Positions 7,361 through 17,511 of a stretch of 58,333 bases of DNA are shown here, one piece after another. The DNA is from Candidatus Gastranaerophilales bacterium (lineage in GTDB: Bacteria; Cyanobacteriota; Vampirovibrionia; Gastranaerophilales; Gastranaerophilaceae). A program made the translations under genes and the position numbers. Location of the stretch: positions 1 through 58,333 of the forward strand of contig CALVFU010000006.1 of assembly GCA_944326905.1 (NCBI GenBank). The letters are read 5' to 3'. The number at the start of each line of letters is the position of its first letter. Positions within the stretch are counted from its first letter, which is position 1. Below the pieces are notes generated by a model, which worked only from the letters and a program-made list of their open reading frames with translations, was not told the origin of the DNA and did not search any database.

Positions 7361-9211
7361 ATGACAAGCGGGACTATGGTTAAATCAGATAGTAAATTAG
7401 TAAAAGAAGCTTTAAAAGCTCTTGGAAAAGATAATTTTGCACTAATTATACATGGCGGCAGCTTTCCTGCCATAGATGGAGAGGATACCGGTTTTGGCTC
7501 TTACAATTCAGGCGCCGGGCATGCTCTTATAAGTTACGCTGAAAACTATTTTAATGCTATTCAGCTGGGTCCGAATGGTAAAACAAAATCTACAGACGCT
7601 TCACCATATTGCGGAACTATTTTCTCTGGCAACCCTCTTTTTATTGATCTTAAACAATTGACTACAGATGAGTGGGATTGTATTCTTCCTATTGCTGAGT
7701 TTAACAAAGTAGTTGATAATAATCCAAAAGCTAACAGCGGAAAAACAGCGTATTCTTATATTTCTAAAGCTCAAATTGAAGCTTTGAAAATGGCATGGGA
7801 TAATTTTAAAAAATCTTCTAAATTCAAAAAGGATTTTGAAAAGTTTAAGAAAGAAAACGATTTTTGGCTCTCAAAGGATTCTCTGTATGAAGCTCTTTCA
7901 TTAGAAAATGGAAGTGATTACTGGTACGGCTGGAAGAATAATGATGATAAAAATCTTTTAAATCCCTCAAATGATGAAGAAAAAGAAAGATATAAAGCAA
8001 GAATTAATGAAATTTCTAAAAAGTACTCTGATGAAATTGATTTTTACAAATTCTGCCAGTATGTATTAGAAGTGCAATCCTTAAAAACAAAAGAGTTTGC
8101 GCTTAAACATAACATTAAAATGATAGCTGACCGCCAAGTTGCATTTTCTGACAGAGATGCTTGGGCGTATCAATCACTATTTTTAGAAGGTTATTCTCTC
8201 GGCTGTCCGCCTGATTATTTTTCAAAAGACGGTCAGGCATGGGGTTTTCCTGCTATGAATCCCGATAAACTTTTTGATCGTGATGGGAATTTAGGTGAAG
8301 GCGGAGAACTTATGAAACGTCTTTACAAAAAAATGTTTACAGAAAATCCAGGAGGGGTAAGAATAGACCATATCGTAGGTCTTATTGATCCCTGGGTATA
8401 CCGTTCAGATAAAACTCCAAAGTGCGAGGACGGTGCAGGACGTTTGTTCTCCTCCCCTGAACACCCGTTTTTGTCAAAGTTTGCAGTTGCAACACTAGAA
8501 GATTTAGATTATACATTAGAAGCCGATAAAGAAAAAAGAGTAAAAACTCTTAATGATAGTCAAGTCAAACTTTATGGCAGATTTGTAGAGAAGATAGTTA
8601 TTGCTGCAGCAAAAGAGTGCGGACTGGACAAAAATGCTATTGTTTGTGAAGATTTAGGCACTCTTACCAATCCTGTAGTCGCAGTTATGGAAAAATACCA
8701 GCTCCAGGGTATGCGTCTAACTCAGTTTGTTGTTCCTGAAAAGCCGGAGCATCCTTACAGATGCAAGAATATCGGAGAGCACGTATGGAATATGGTAGGT
8801 ACACACGATAATCTGCCGGTATCATTTTGGGCTAAATCTATGATAAATACTCATGAAGGATATTTGCATGCTAAAAATCTTGTCGAAGATTTATTTGCTG
8901 AAGCAGATAATAAAGATGACATTATTGTAAAGCTTACGACTGATGCAAATTACTTGAAATTTGTAAAACTTGTTGAGATTTTTGCATCAAAAGCCAGAAA
9001 TGTTCAAATATTCTTTACAGACTTTTTCCAAATAGATGATGTTTATAATCGTCCTGGAACCTCAGGGGACGCAAACTGGTCTCTAAGACTGCCAAATAAT
9101 TTTGAGTCAAAAGAAACAATAAACTTGCAGGCAATTTTAAAAGCTGCTATTATTGCCCGCGGACACGAATTTGCAGATAAACACAAAGATTTGCTTGCAA
9201 AATTAGGATAA
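7361..9211 (+). CDS. malQ: 4-alpha-glucanotransferase (amylomaltase, GH77)
   Basis: 616 residues from an ATG that follows a strong AGAAGGAGGG site (7346-7355). An upstream in-frame TTG at 7307 has no such site, so the later start is preferred. The enzyme transfers alpha-1,4-glucan segments between maltodextrins in the cytoplasm. GH77 motifs are visible: the nucleophile Asp in GGVRIDHIVGLID, the acid/base Glu in VCEDLGT, and the third Asp in GTHDNLPVSFWAK. It is longer than the compact 500-residue type, with inserted sequence around residues 140-230. The next gene begins 3 bp after its stop codon. Confidence 0.9.
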   Translation: MTSGTMVKSDSKLVKEALKALGKDNFALIIHGGSFPAIDGEDTGFGSYNSGAGHALISYAENYFNAIQLGPNGKTKSTDASPYCGTIFSGNPLFIDLKQLTTDEWDCILPIAEFNKVVDNNPKANSGKTAYSYISKAQIEALKMAWDNFKKSSKFKKDFEKFKKENDFWLSKDSLYEALSLENGSDYWYGWKNNDDKNLLNPSNDEEKERYKARINEISKKYSDEIDFYKFCQYVLEVQSLKTKEFALKHNIKMIADRQVAFSDRDAWAYQSLFLEGYSLGCPPDYFSKDGQAWGFPAMNPDKLFDRDGNLGEGGELMKRLYKKMFTENPGGVRIDHIVGLIDPWVYRSDKTPKCEDGAGRLFSSPEHPFLSKFAVATLEDLDYTLEADKEKRVKTLNDSQVKLYGRFVEKIVIAAAKECGLDKNAIVCEDLGTLTNPVVAVMEKYQLQGMRLTQFVVPEKPEHPYRCKNIGEHVWNMVGTHDNLPVSFWAKSMINTHEGYLHAKNLVEDLFAEADNKDDIIVKLTTDANYLKFVKLVEIFASKARNVQIFFTDFFQIDDVYNRPGTSGDANWSLRLPNNFESKETINLQAILKAAIIARGHEFADKHKDLLAKLG

Positions 9212-9214
9212 TTG

Positions 9215-10066
9215 ATGTTAAAAAAAATAATTCTTATACTTATATTTTCAGCTGGACTTGCAGGCATACCGCAGGAGCAAATAGCCTGCGCCGCTGAAAT
9301 TCCTTTGGATGCCAAGCTTGAGTATAATCAAGGAGTTGATTACTACAAGCTTGGCTTGTATGATAAGGCCATTCAGTCCTTCAGAGAAGCCGTGAGTATT
9401 TATCCAGATTATATTGATGCATATTATAATCTGGCAACTATTTTAGATTATACAAACCAATACTCAGAAGCTCTTTCTGTATTCAAACAGATACTTTTGA
9501 GAAATCCAAACGACTATGAATCGGTATTTAAAGCTGCACAAATTTGTGCCAAATTGGGGGATTATAATAATGTCAAAGCGTATGTAAATATAATTCCGGC
9601 AACAAGCGAGTATTATAAGCCGGCACGTGCACTTGTAGAAAAACTATCTATAAAAACAAATACACAAACCCCTGCTGCTAATCCAAAATCTAACATAGCT
9701 AAAACAGTTGGTATTTATGAAAATATTGTAAGTCCGACTGGAATTACTTCGGATTTTCGCGGGAATATTTACATAGCAACATTTACTGATAATACTATTT
9801 TAAAAATTACTCCTGAAGGGGATAGAATTGTTTTTGTGAAAAATCCTAAATTAAGCGGACCTATAAGTCTTGCAAGTGATAGTGTCGGTAATATTTATGT
9901 CGCAAATTATAATGCAAATAATGTTTTAAAAATAACAACTGATGGAAATGTTAGTATTTTGCTTGATAATATAAGCAAACCCTATGGATTGCATGTAAAT
10001 AACAATCTTTTATTTATATCATCACAGGGTAGTAATTCAGTTATAAGACATAAGATAGTACGCTGA
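9215..10066 (+). CDS. Exported TPR protein with NHL/beta-propeller-like repeats
   Basis: 283 residues from the ATG at 9215; a TTG just before it, at 9212, is also in frame. A hydrophobic signal peptide (about 1-25, ending near CAAEIP) leads to TPR-like helices at about 32-130 (YNQGVDYYKLGLYDKAIQ, then YYNLATILDYTNQYSEAL). After a linker come three repeats of the NHL or Vgb type (GNIYIATFTDNTILKI, GNIYVANYNANNVLKI, then a third), too few for a full propeller. It is probably a periplasmic scaffold. It is tightly linked to malQ, but no functional connection can be shown. Confidence 0.75.
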   Translation: MLKKIILILIFSAGLAGIPQEQIACAAEIPLDAKLEYNQGVDYYKLGLYDKAIQSFREAVSIYPDYIDAYYNLATILDYTNQYSEALSVFKQILLRNPNDYESVFKAAQICAKLGDYNNVKAYVNIIPATSEYYKPARALVEKLSIKTNTQTPAANPKSNIAKTVGIYENIVSPTGITSDFRGNIYIATFTDNTILKITPEGDRIVFVKNPKLSGPISLASDSVGNIYVANYNANNVLKITTDGNVSILLDNISKPYGLHVNNNLLFISSQGSNSVIRHKIVR

Positions 10067-10074
10067 TTTCTTTA

Positions 10075-10575
10075 TTATCTCTGCAGAACATTTCGATTGT
10101 GTAGGATTTTAGAGCTGTGCCACAAGTTTAGTCTCTTTAGCGTATAAGATTTTATTTTTCCATTATTATCTCTTAAGATTTCAAGCCTTGTCGAGTGACA
10201 GTGTTCACGCAGAGTATCAAGCCTGGTCAGCAGACCTTCATTGTAATATCTTATTTTAACAAGTTTATTCTGCGTCAAGTATTTTATTTTTCCGGAAAAC
10301 TTTTCTCCATTAAGGGTAGCTAGGTCATTGTTAAAAGTAATTCCTTTATTACATAATGTTGTATTAAAATTTTTTAGTCCGAACTTTTTGTCATGCAGCA
10401 ATACGGCGCCTGCAAAACCGAGAGTGGCAAGTCCAGAAAGGGATAATAAAATATAAGCGGTTTTTTCTGCTTTTTTCTCAAGTATTCTATCAAAATCTTC
10501 TTGAGGTTGTGTATTTTCTATATTTAAGTTTTTAAATATCGGAGTTCCTATTGATTGTATATTTTTTATGTGCAT
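10075..10575 (-). CDS. Small membrane protein, paralogue of the 12877-13386 product
   Basis: 166 residues. The N-terminal leader carries PIFKNLN and is followed by one membrane segment (AYILLSLSGLATLGFAGAVLL, about 40-60). A basic C-terminal domain contains KGITFNNDLATLNGEKFSGKI. The leader-membrane-domain order and the pattern F-x-N-G-x-x-L-x-x-x-G-x-x-x-x-GKI match the protein encoded at 12877-13386 on the other side of groESL. GGGAGA precedes the ATG. The function is unknown. Confidence 0.7.
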   Translation of the reverse strand: MHIKNIQSIGTPIFKNLNIENTQPQEDFDRILEKKAEKTAYILLSLSGLATLGFAGAVLLHDKKFGLKNFNTTLCNKGITFNNDLATLNGEKFSGKIKYLTQNKLVKIRYYNEGLLTRLDTLREHCHSTRLEILRDNNGKIKSYTLKRLNLWHSSKILHNRNVLQR

Positions 10576-10663
10576 AAATTTTCTCCCACAAACTAATCAC
10601 TCAAATATAGCTTGAAAGAGAATTATTTAGTATTAGACAAAAAGGTATTATAAAGAATAACAA

Positions 10664-10690
10664 AGAGCGGGCGGCAAAGCCGCCCGCTCT
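10664..10690 (-). terminator. Rho-independent terminator of groES-groEL
   Basis: A perfect 12-bp GC-rich stem (AGAGCGGGCGGC and its complement) has a 3-nt loop. On the minus strand it is followed by TTTGTTATT. It lies 35 bp after the groEL stop codon. Confidence 0.8.
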
Positions 10691-10725
10691 AAGATCTATC
10701 ATATAAACATGTACGAATACAATCC

Positions 10726-12375
<1,650 letters not shown>

Positions 12376-12394
12376 TTATTTCTCCTTTTCAATA

Positions 12395-12682
12395 TTATTC
12401 AATAATAGCTAATGCATCTTTTACTGAAAGAATTTTATATTCAGTACCATCTACTTTTACATCTGTGCCTGAGTATTTTGCATACAAAATAACATCACCG
12501 ACTTTAACATCCATCGGTTCTCTTTCGCCGTTATCATTAACTTTTCCAGCACCTACTGCAACAACTTCACCTTTCTGCGGTTTTTCTTTCGCACTGTCGG
12601 GTATAAAGATACCGCCTGAAGTTTGTTCTGTATCTTCAATAACTTTGATTACAATTCTGTCTGCTAATGGTTTAATTGCCAT
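12395..12682 (-). CDS. groES: Co-chaperonin GroES (10 kDa)
   Basis: 95 residues from [14 protein letters not shown]. The start at 12682 is set by AGGAGG (12691-12696) 8 nt upstream; an earlier in-frame start at 12706 would add eight residues not found in the family. It caps the GroEL ring; the mobile loop region reads [13 protein letters not shown] ([18 protein letters not shown]). There is no CIRCE element upstream. The upstream region instead holds an 8-bp inverted repeat (12744-12764). Confidence 0.97.
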   Translation of the reverse strand: MAIKPLADRIVIKVIEDTEQTSGGIFIPDSAKEKPQKGEVVAVGAGKVNDNGEREPMDVKVGDVILYAKYSGTDVKVDGTEYKILSVKDALAIIE

Positions 12683-12743
12683 ATTAATATCCTCCTTTTT
12701 TTCCATAACTTATTTATACAACCGAAAGTTAAAATAATTAATT

Positions 12744-12764
12744 TTCTTAATGAAAAATTAAGAA
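12744..12764. promoter_or_regulatory. Inverted repeat upstream of groES, possible operator
   Basis: TTCTTAAT, five bases, ATTAAGAA: perfect 8-bp arms. It lies just upstream of the predicted groES -35 region (a -10 TATAAA is at 12713-12718 on the minus strand). It could be an operator in place of CIRCE, or a hairpin by chance in AT-rich DNA. Confidence 0.3.
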
Positions 12765-12790
12765 TTTGTTTACAATAACTAATAAATAAT

Positions 12791-12806
12791 GTAACAATTT
12801 TGTTAC
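12791..12806. promoter_or_regulatory. GTAACAA-TT-TTGTTAC palindrome
   Basis: A 16-bp perfect palindrome (7-bp arms, 2-bp centre) between the divergent groES and 12877 genes. GTAACA/TGTTAC half-sites recur in many intergenic regions of this window. It may bind a dimeric regulator. Confidence 0.35.
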
Positions 12807-12876
12807 AAATAGGCAATTTTTATTATGTATGAGTGTTTAATAGTATATAGGTTGAATAAGAAAGGAACAAAATATT

Positions 12877-13386
12877 ATGGCAGTAGACACAATTCAAACA
12901 GTGAAGGTTAATGCACCTCAATTTAAAGCCGCTGAAAATACAGCAGCAACAACAGAAACTCCAAAAGCTCCTGAAGCTAAGAAAAACGGTGATGCACTAT
13001 TGTATGGTTCTATAGCAGCACTTGGCGTAGCAGCTGCCGGCGGTATTGCATACGCTGCACTAAAAGGTAAAAAAGTTAATTTTGCAAAATTTAAAGAATT
13101 AGGTTACAAATTCGAAAATGGTAAGATGCTTAATAAGAAAGGCAAAGCATATACTGGTAAAATGACAAGTACAACTAAAACAGGAAATACTGTTACAGTT
13201 GAATATAAAAACGGTGTTAAGAATAAAGTTACTGTAAATTATAAAGATGGTGATAATAAATCAATGACACGTGTATACACCCGCGATGAAAACGGCAAGG
13301 TTACATCTATAAAAGAAACCATTGTTGCTAGAGACGGAAATGCAACAACAAAGGAATTAATTAAAACACCTGATGCAGAAGAATAA
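12877..13386 (+). CDS. Small membrane protein with N-terminal F-K-A leader
   Basis: 169 residues, no known family. The leader contains APQFKAAEN, then an Ala/Thr/Pro/Lys-rich linker and one Ala/Gly-rich membrane segment (about 43-65, YGSIAALGVAAAGGIAYAAL). A repetitive Lys/Thr-rich C-terminal domain has FENGKMLNKKGKAYTGKM and later YKNG and YKDG units, in the manner of MORN-like or toxin-repeat beta strands. It is a paralogue of the 10075-10575 product. AAAGGAACA precedes the ATG and a strong terminator follows, so it is monocistronic. Confidence 0.75.
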   Translation: MAVDTIQTVKVNAPQFKAAENTAATTETPKAPEAKKNGDALLYGSIAALGVAAAGGIAYAALKGKKVNFAKFKELGYKFENGKMLNKKGKAYTGKMTSTTKTGNTVTVEYKNGVKNKVTVNYKDGDNKSMTRVYTRDENGKVTSIKETIVARDGNATTKELIKTPDAEE

Positions 13387-13403
13387 AAAATTAACATAAT
13401 GTC

Positions 13404-13437
13404 AAAAGCGAGTCTTGATATAAGACTCGCTTTTTTT
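13404..13437 (+). terminator. Rho-independent terminator
   Basis: AAGCGAGTCTT, a short loop, its complement, then seven T. It ends the transcript of the small membrane protein gene 18 bp upstream and separates it from ftsH. Confidence 0.85.
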
Positions 13438-13496
13438 ATAAATAATTAGATATAAATTAATGGATTGGTCAGGTGTCAAAAATCTCTTGTTTCTGA

Positions 13497-13502
13497 TATA
13501 AT
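13497..13502 (+). promoter_or_regulatory. -10 element of the ftsH promoter
   Basis: TATAAT preceded by TGA gives a TGN-extended -10. A weak -35 (TGTCAA) lies 17 bp upstream. The ftsH ATG follows 29 bp later, behind a GAGGGGA ribosome binding site. Confidence 0.5.
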
Positions 13503-13531
13503 TTTGAATATGAATATTAAGAGGGGATTTT

Positions 13532-15424
13532 ATGAATAAAAGTCAATCTACAGGCATGTATATTATTCTTGCAATTATGGTTTTGGCATTCATTTCAATG
13601 CTTTTTAACGGACCAGCTACAAATACGCAGGAACTTGCGTATTCTTCGTTTTTGCAAATGGCTGAAAAAGGTGAAATTAAAAGTGTAGATATTGATAAAG
13701 ATTATTTAATAGCAGTACCTGTCAATCAGCCTGCAAAAAAAGAAGAGGCTAAACCTGCTGCACAAAGTCCTCTTTTAGCGCCGCAAAAAACGGGAGAACT
13801 GCAGTACAAAGTTCTCATTCCGCAAGGTGCTGATGTAGTTCAGAAAATAGAAGAATTTAATAATATAGAAATAAAAGCTAAAAAGCCAAGCGAATCAAGC
13901 CAATGGATAGGCGCACTCGGCGGCTTAATACTCCCGTTACTATTTATTGTATTTTTAATAATGCTAGCCCGCGGAATCCAAGCCGGCGGAACACAGGCAA
14001 TGTCCTTTGGAAAAAGCAAAGCAAAAATGATGCTTGACAGTAAGGTTAAGACTACTTTTAACGATGTTGCCGGAATTGATGAGGAAAAGAAAGAACTTGA
14101 AGAAATAGTTGATTTTTTAAAGAACGGTGAAAAATATTTAAAGCTTGGAGCAAAGATTCCTAAAGGTGTCCTGCTTGTAGGCGCTCCCGGAACTGGTAAA
14201 ACCTTAATGGCGAAAGCAGTTGCGGGTGAAGCCGGTGTTCCGTTCTTCTCAATCAGCGGTTCTGATTTTGTAGAAATGTTTGTCGGCGTAGGTGCAAGCC
14301 GTGTAAGAGATTTGTTTGAACAGGCAAAAAAACATCAGCCCTGTATTGTCTTTATTGACGAAATTGATGCGGTAGGGCGCCAGCGCGGCGCGGGTTTAGG
14401 CGGCGGGCATGACGAGCGCGAACAGACTCTCAACCAGCTCCTTGTTGAAATGGATGGTTTTGATGAAAATACTAATATAATTATTCTTGCAGCGACTAAT
14501 AGACCTGATATTTTAGATAATGCTCTGCTGCGTCCTGGTCGTTTTGACAGGCAGATTATGGTAAGTCTGCCGGATGTTAAAGGCAGAGAACAAATTCTGA
14601 AAGTTCACGCTAAAGGAAAACCGCTTGATGAGGATGTAGACTTGGCAACACTTGCAAAGCGAATCCCTGGATTTACAGGGGCAGATATTCAAAGCCTGCT
14701 TAACGAATCTGCACTTCTTGCCGCCCGCAAAAATAAAGATAAAATATCTATGGCTGAAATAGATGAGTCTATTGATAGAGTAATAGCAGGTATTGAAAAG
14801 AAAAGTAAAGTAATGACAGAAGATGATAAAAAACGTACTTCATACCATGAGGTCGGGCATGCTCTTTTAGCAAAACTCCTTGAAAACTGTGACAAGCTGC
14901 ATAAGGTTACAATTATTCCTCGCGGCTATGCTTTAGGTTTAACATGGACTAAACCTGAAGACAATAAGGTTAGTGTAAGTAAAGCAAAATTATATGATGA
15001 AATTACAATGATACTTGGCGGAAGAGTTGCTGAGGAAATAGTATTTGGTCCTGATAACGTAAGTACAGGCGCCTCTAACGATATTGAGAAAGTAACAGGT
15101 ATTGCCAGAAAAATGGTCACTCAGTGGGGAATGTCTGAAAAAATGGGAGCTATGGCTTATGGAAAATCTCAGGAACATGTTTTTATGGGCAGGGATTTTG
15201 GGCAAACCCGTGACTTCTCTGATGAAATTGCAGCAGATATTGATAAAGAAATGAAACGTATTATCGATGAGCGTTATAATATTGCAAAAAATCTGTTAAA
15301 TGAAAATAGAGATATGTTAGAATATATTTCAACCACTCTTCTTGAAAAAGAAACTCTGGAAGAAAAAGATTTTGAAGAATTGATGGAAAAAGTGAGAAAT
15401 GAAAGAGGAAATCAACAATGCTAA
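13532..15424 (+). CDS. ftsH: ATP-dependent zinc metalloprotease FtsH
   Basis: 630 residues, usual length. It is a membrane-anchored AAA+ protease that degrades misfolded membrane proteins and regulators. Layout: a first membrane helix (about 8-27), an exported loop, a second helix (about 127-145), and an AAA domain with Walker A GAPGTGKT, Walker [11 protein letters not shown] and the second region of homology ([19 protein letters not shown]). The zinc protease motif HEVGH spans His439-His443 and the third ligand lies near SNDIEKVT. The last 7 bp overlap the next gene. Confidence 0.97.
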   Translation: MNKSQSTGMYIILAIMVLAFISMLFNGPATNTQELAYSSFLQMAEKGEIKSVDIDKDYLIAVPVNQPAKKEEAKPAAQSPLLAPQKTGELQYKVLIPQGADVVQKIEEFNNIEIKAKKPSESSQWIGALGGLILPLLFIVFLIMLARGIQAGGTQAMSFGKSKAKMMLDSKVKTTFNDVAGIDEEKKELEEIVDFLKNGEKYLKLGAKIPKGVLLVGAPGTGKTLMAKAVAGEAGVPFFSISGSDFVEMFVGVGASRVRDLFEQAKKHQPCIVFIDEIDAVGRQRGAGLGGGHDEREQTLNQLLVEMDGFDENTNIIILAATNRPDILDNALLRPGRFDRQIMVSLPDVKGREQILKVHAKGKPLDEDVDLATLAKRIPGFTGADIQSLLNESALLAARKNKDKISMAEIDESIDRVIAGIEKKSKVMTEDDKKRTSYHEVGHALLAKLLENCDKLHKVTIIPRGYALGLTWTKPEDNKVSVSKAKLYDEITMILGGRVAEEIVFGPDNVSTGASNDIEKVTGIARKMVTQWGMSEKMGAMAYGKSQEHVFMGRDFGQTRDFSDEIAADIDKEMKRIIDERYNIAKNLLNENRDMLEYISTTLLEKETLEEKDFEELMEKVRNERGNQQC

Positions 15425-15891
15425 CTAAAGAAGAATTTATTCTTGAACAGTACAAATTGTATGCGGATCAGAAAGAAAAATTTATTTCAAGAAACTTCTC
15501 TACAAATAGATTTTATCTTATATCGTTTGTGGTGCTAGTAATTTTAACTATATATGCAGGCGGAATTATTTTTGTAAAGCTGATACCCGGCTCTTTGCTT
15601 TTTTCTGCCGTCGGGGCGCTGGTTTGTGTTCTTTGGTGGATGAATATTGATTCTTATAATCTTTTAATTAAGATTAAGTACCAAAATGTGCTGGAAGAAA
15701 TGGAAAAAGCTTTCTCTATAAAGCCTTTTACTATTGAAAGGGAAGCATTAGCAGAATACAAGAAAAATAAAAAAGCATTTTTATTTTCTGATATGCAAAA
15801 AACTTTAGCAATATTGGGATTGATATTTTTCTTTGCATTATTTGTGTGTGATGCGGTTCCATTGGTATATAAACTATGTTTTATGAGATAG
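15418..15891 (+). CDS. Membrane protein translationally coupled to ftsH
   Basis: 157 residues. The ATG lies inside the last codons of ftsH (7-bp overlap) behind AAAGAGGAA, indicating translational coupling. Membrane segments are at about 32-52 and 57-76, followed by a cytoplasmic stretch with WWMNIDSYNLLIKIKYQNVLEEME, and a third segment near 125-145. The W-x-x-x-I-x-S-Y...K-x-x-x-L-x-x-ME pattern resembles RipA-type small octameric membrane proteins, but this is uncertain. Coupling suggests an FtsH adaptor or regulator (inference). Confidence 0.6.
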   Translation: MLTKEEFILEQYKLYADQKEKFISRNFSTNRFYLISFVVLVILTIYAGGIIFVKLIPGSLLFSAVGALVCVLWWMNIDSYNLLIKIKYQNVLEEMEKAFSIKPFTIEREALAEYKKNKKAFLFSDMQKTLAILGLIFFFALFVCDAVPLVYKLCFMR

Positions 15892-15905
15892 TAACATAAA
15901 AAATT

Positions 15906-15992
15906 GGAGGAATGTCCGAGCGGTTTAAGGTGCAGATCTCGAAAATCTGTGTGGGGGAAGCTCCACCGTGGGTTCAAATCCCACTTCCTCCG
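15906..15992 (+). tRNA. tRNA-Ser (anticodon CGA)
   Basis: 87-nt class II tRNA with the long variable arm typical of serine. The acceptor GGAGGAA pairs with TTCCTCC and the discriminator is G. The anticodon stem CAGAT/ATCTG holds the loop CTCGAAA, so the anticodon CGA reads TCG. The T arm is GTGGG-TTCAAAT-CCCAC. The 3' CCA is not encoded. Confidence 0.95.
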
Positions 15993-16065
15993 ATTTTATT
16001 GTTAATTTTTTGTAATAAAAAGCAATTTTTAATTAACAGTAAACTTTATATACATGGGGGATTTT

Positions 16066-16743
16066 ATGAAGATTACTGATATTGGAAAGTCATTATACAA
16101 ATTCTTTCGAACAAGCGTAAAGCATAGCGGGAAAAATTTGAAGGAAGTTCATCCACAAGAGATGTTTTGTAATCAAATATGGGCTAAGGCGCTTGAAGAA
16201 CGAGTTGTAAGACAATCAACAAGAGAATCTGTTTCACTTCACGGGTATTTGAACGGAATTAATCATCACTTTATACATAGTCCAAAACCAGAAGCAATGG
16301 ATGAATTTTTTTCGTTTACTAAGCAAACTCCACGAGATATGATTGCGCAAACAGATATTGAATTTAAGTGTTTAAAACCAACTAGTGAGGCCATGCGTGT
16401 TATACGCTGCATTGGTGAAAAGCCGGACTTCTTTACTGAATATCCTTTGTATTTAAAGAGAACACAGGTCAAAAAAGGCGACATTATAGATATGAAGGAG
16501 TATGCATACGCAACGCCGGATGTTTCTTATGCAAGAGTATACTTAACAAATAACAGAGGGATATTGTACGATATAGAAATACCACCTGGAGCGCGTGTAT
16601 CAAGACGCGGAGACGAAATTGTATTTCCAAGAAGTTCCAGATTCGAATGTACTGGAGTAAAAGAAGTTAAAGATACAGAAAATGATTATAAACATGTAAA
16701 TTTAAGATATATTCTTCCTACGGATTACTGGAGGCAAGGCTAG
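16066..16743 (+). CDS. Putative ADP-ribosyltransferase-fold protein with altered motifs
   Basis: 225 residues from the ATG at 16066, chosen because GGGGGA lies just upstream; another ATG at 16054 overlaps that site. The C-terminal half follows the ART exoenzyme pattern. VIRCIG has Arg114 in the place of the NAD-binding Arg. KGDIIDMKEYAYATPDVSYA carries ATP (149-151) where STS is usual. RRGDEIVFPRSSRFECTGV matches the E-x-E/LPRGT-x-F strand with Glu184, but Gly182 replaces the first Glu/Gln. So the fold is likely and transferase activity uncertain. There is no signal peptide. It converges with pnuC (4-bp overlap), a transporter of an NAD precursor. Confidence 0.5.
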   Translation: MKITDIGKSLYKFFRTSVKHSGKNLKEVHPQEMFCNQIWAKALEERVVRQSTRESVSLHGYLNGINHHFIHSPKPEAMDEFFSFTKQTPRDMIAQTDIEFKCLKPTSEAMRVIRCIGEKPDFFTEYPLYLKRTQVKKGDIIDMKEYAYATPDVSYARVYLTNNRGILYDIEIPPGARVSRRGDEIVFPRSSRFECTGVKEVKDTENDYKHVNLRYILPTDYWRQG

Positions 16744-17486
16744 GAAATCTTTTCTAATACTTGATGTTTTTCTTCTTGCTCTTTTTCCAGTTCGTTGTGC
16801 CATTTAATGTAAAAATAAATACCCAGAATAAAATAAACAGCCCACATTACGATAGTTGAATATACTTTTTCTCCGTGAAGTGCTGCTTTTAGCCACATCA
16901 TAATAGAGAGCGCGTTTACTATAATCCAGACTCCCCATTGCTCAATACAGCGCCTCACAGTTAAGTACATGCCTGCTAATGATAATACTGTAGTGATACC
17001 ATCAATAACCGGGCTTGGATCGTGCAATAATTTTAAAATAAATATAGCCCCGGCACATCCCATAAGGGAAAATACTAAAAGCTGGAGTGAGTCATCTAAA
17101 CCAAGGCTTGTTTTGTAAATTTCTTGTGATTTCCATTTTAAATGTTCACGCCATTTAACAATACCAACAATTTGCATTGGGATATAATATCCCGCATATA
17201 GAATTGCATTTCCATAAAGAGCATTTTTAAAAGCAAGATACACATAGAAGCCTGAGCCTAATAGACCGAAAAAATAACATGAAATTTTACCTTTACCAGC
17301 AATAAACGTATACAATATACCGCAGAGTGCGCTGATAACTGCAGCAATACTATCATCAAATAATAAAGCATTAGTTCCTATTATGAAGAATACTACAGTT
17401 AGAGAGAATATCTCCCAAAAACTCCAGCCATGCAGCTCCATTTTTATAAAATGTTTAGTTTCTTTAAAAACTGTTTTACTTTTCAT
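16740..17486 (-). CDS. pnuC: Nicotinamide riboside transporter PnuC
   Basis: 248 residues with about seven membrane segments. It matches the PnuC family: an N-terminal amphipathic helix and WSFWEIFSLTVVF, the conserved core YFFGLLGSGFYVYLAFKNALYGNA-type region, QIVGIVKWREHL, then the second half with LSLAGMYLTVRRCIEQWGVWI. It facilitates uptake of nicotinamide riboside, which is trapped by phosphorylation in the cytoplasm. Its start codon is only 25 bp from the divergent 17512 gene and has no Shine-Dalgarno sequence. Confidence 0.88.
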   Translation of the reverse strand: MKSKTVFKETKHFIKMELHGWSFWEIFSLTVVFFIIGTNALLFDDSIAAVISALCGILYTFIAGKGKISCYFFGLLGSGFYVYLAFKNALYGNAILYAGYYIPMQIVGIVKWREHLKWKSQEIYKTSLGLDDSLQLLVFSLMGCAGAIFILKLLHDPSPVIDGITTVLSLAGMYLTVRRCIEQWGVWIIVNALSIMMWLKAALHGEKVYSTIVMWAVYFILGIYFYIKWHNELEKEQEEKHQVLEKIS

Positions 17487-17499
17487 TACTATTGTTATC

Positions 17500-17505
17500 T
17501 AATAA
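17500..17505 (+). promoter_or_regulatory. -10-like element 6 nt before the 17512 ATG
   Basis: TAATAA, then six bases, then ATG, inside the 25-bp gap between divergent start codons. No Shine-Dalgarno sequence is present on either side. Confidence 0.4.
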
Positions 17506-17511
17506 AAATAG

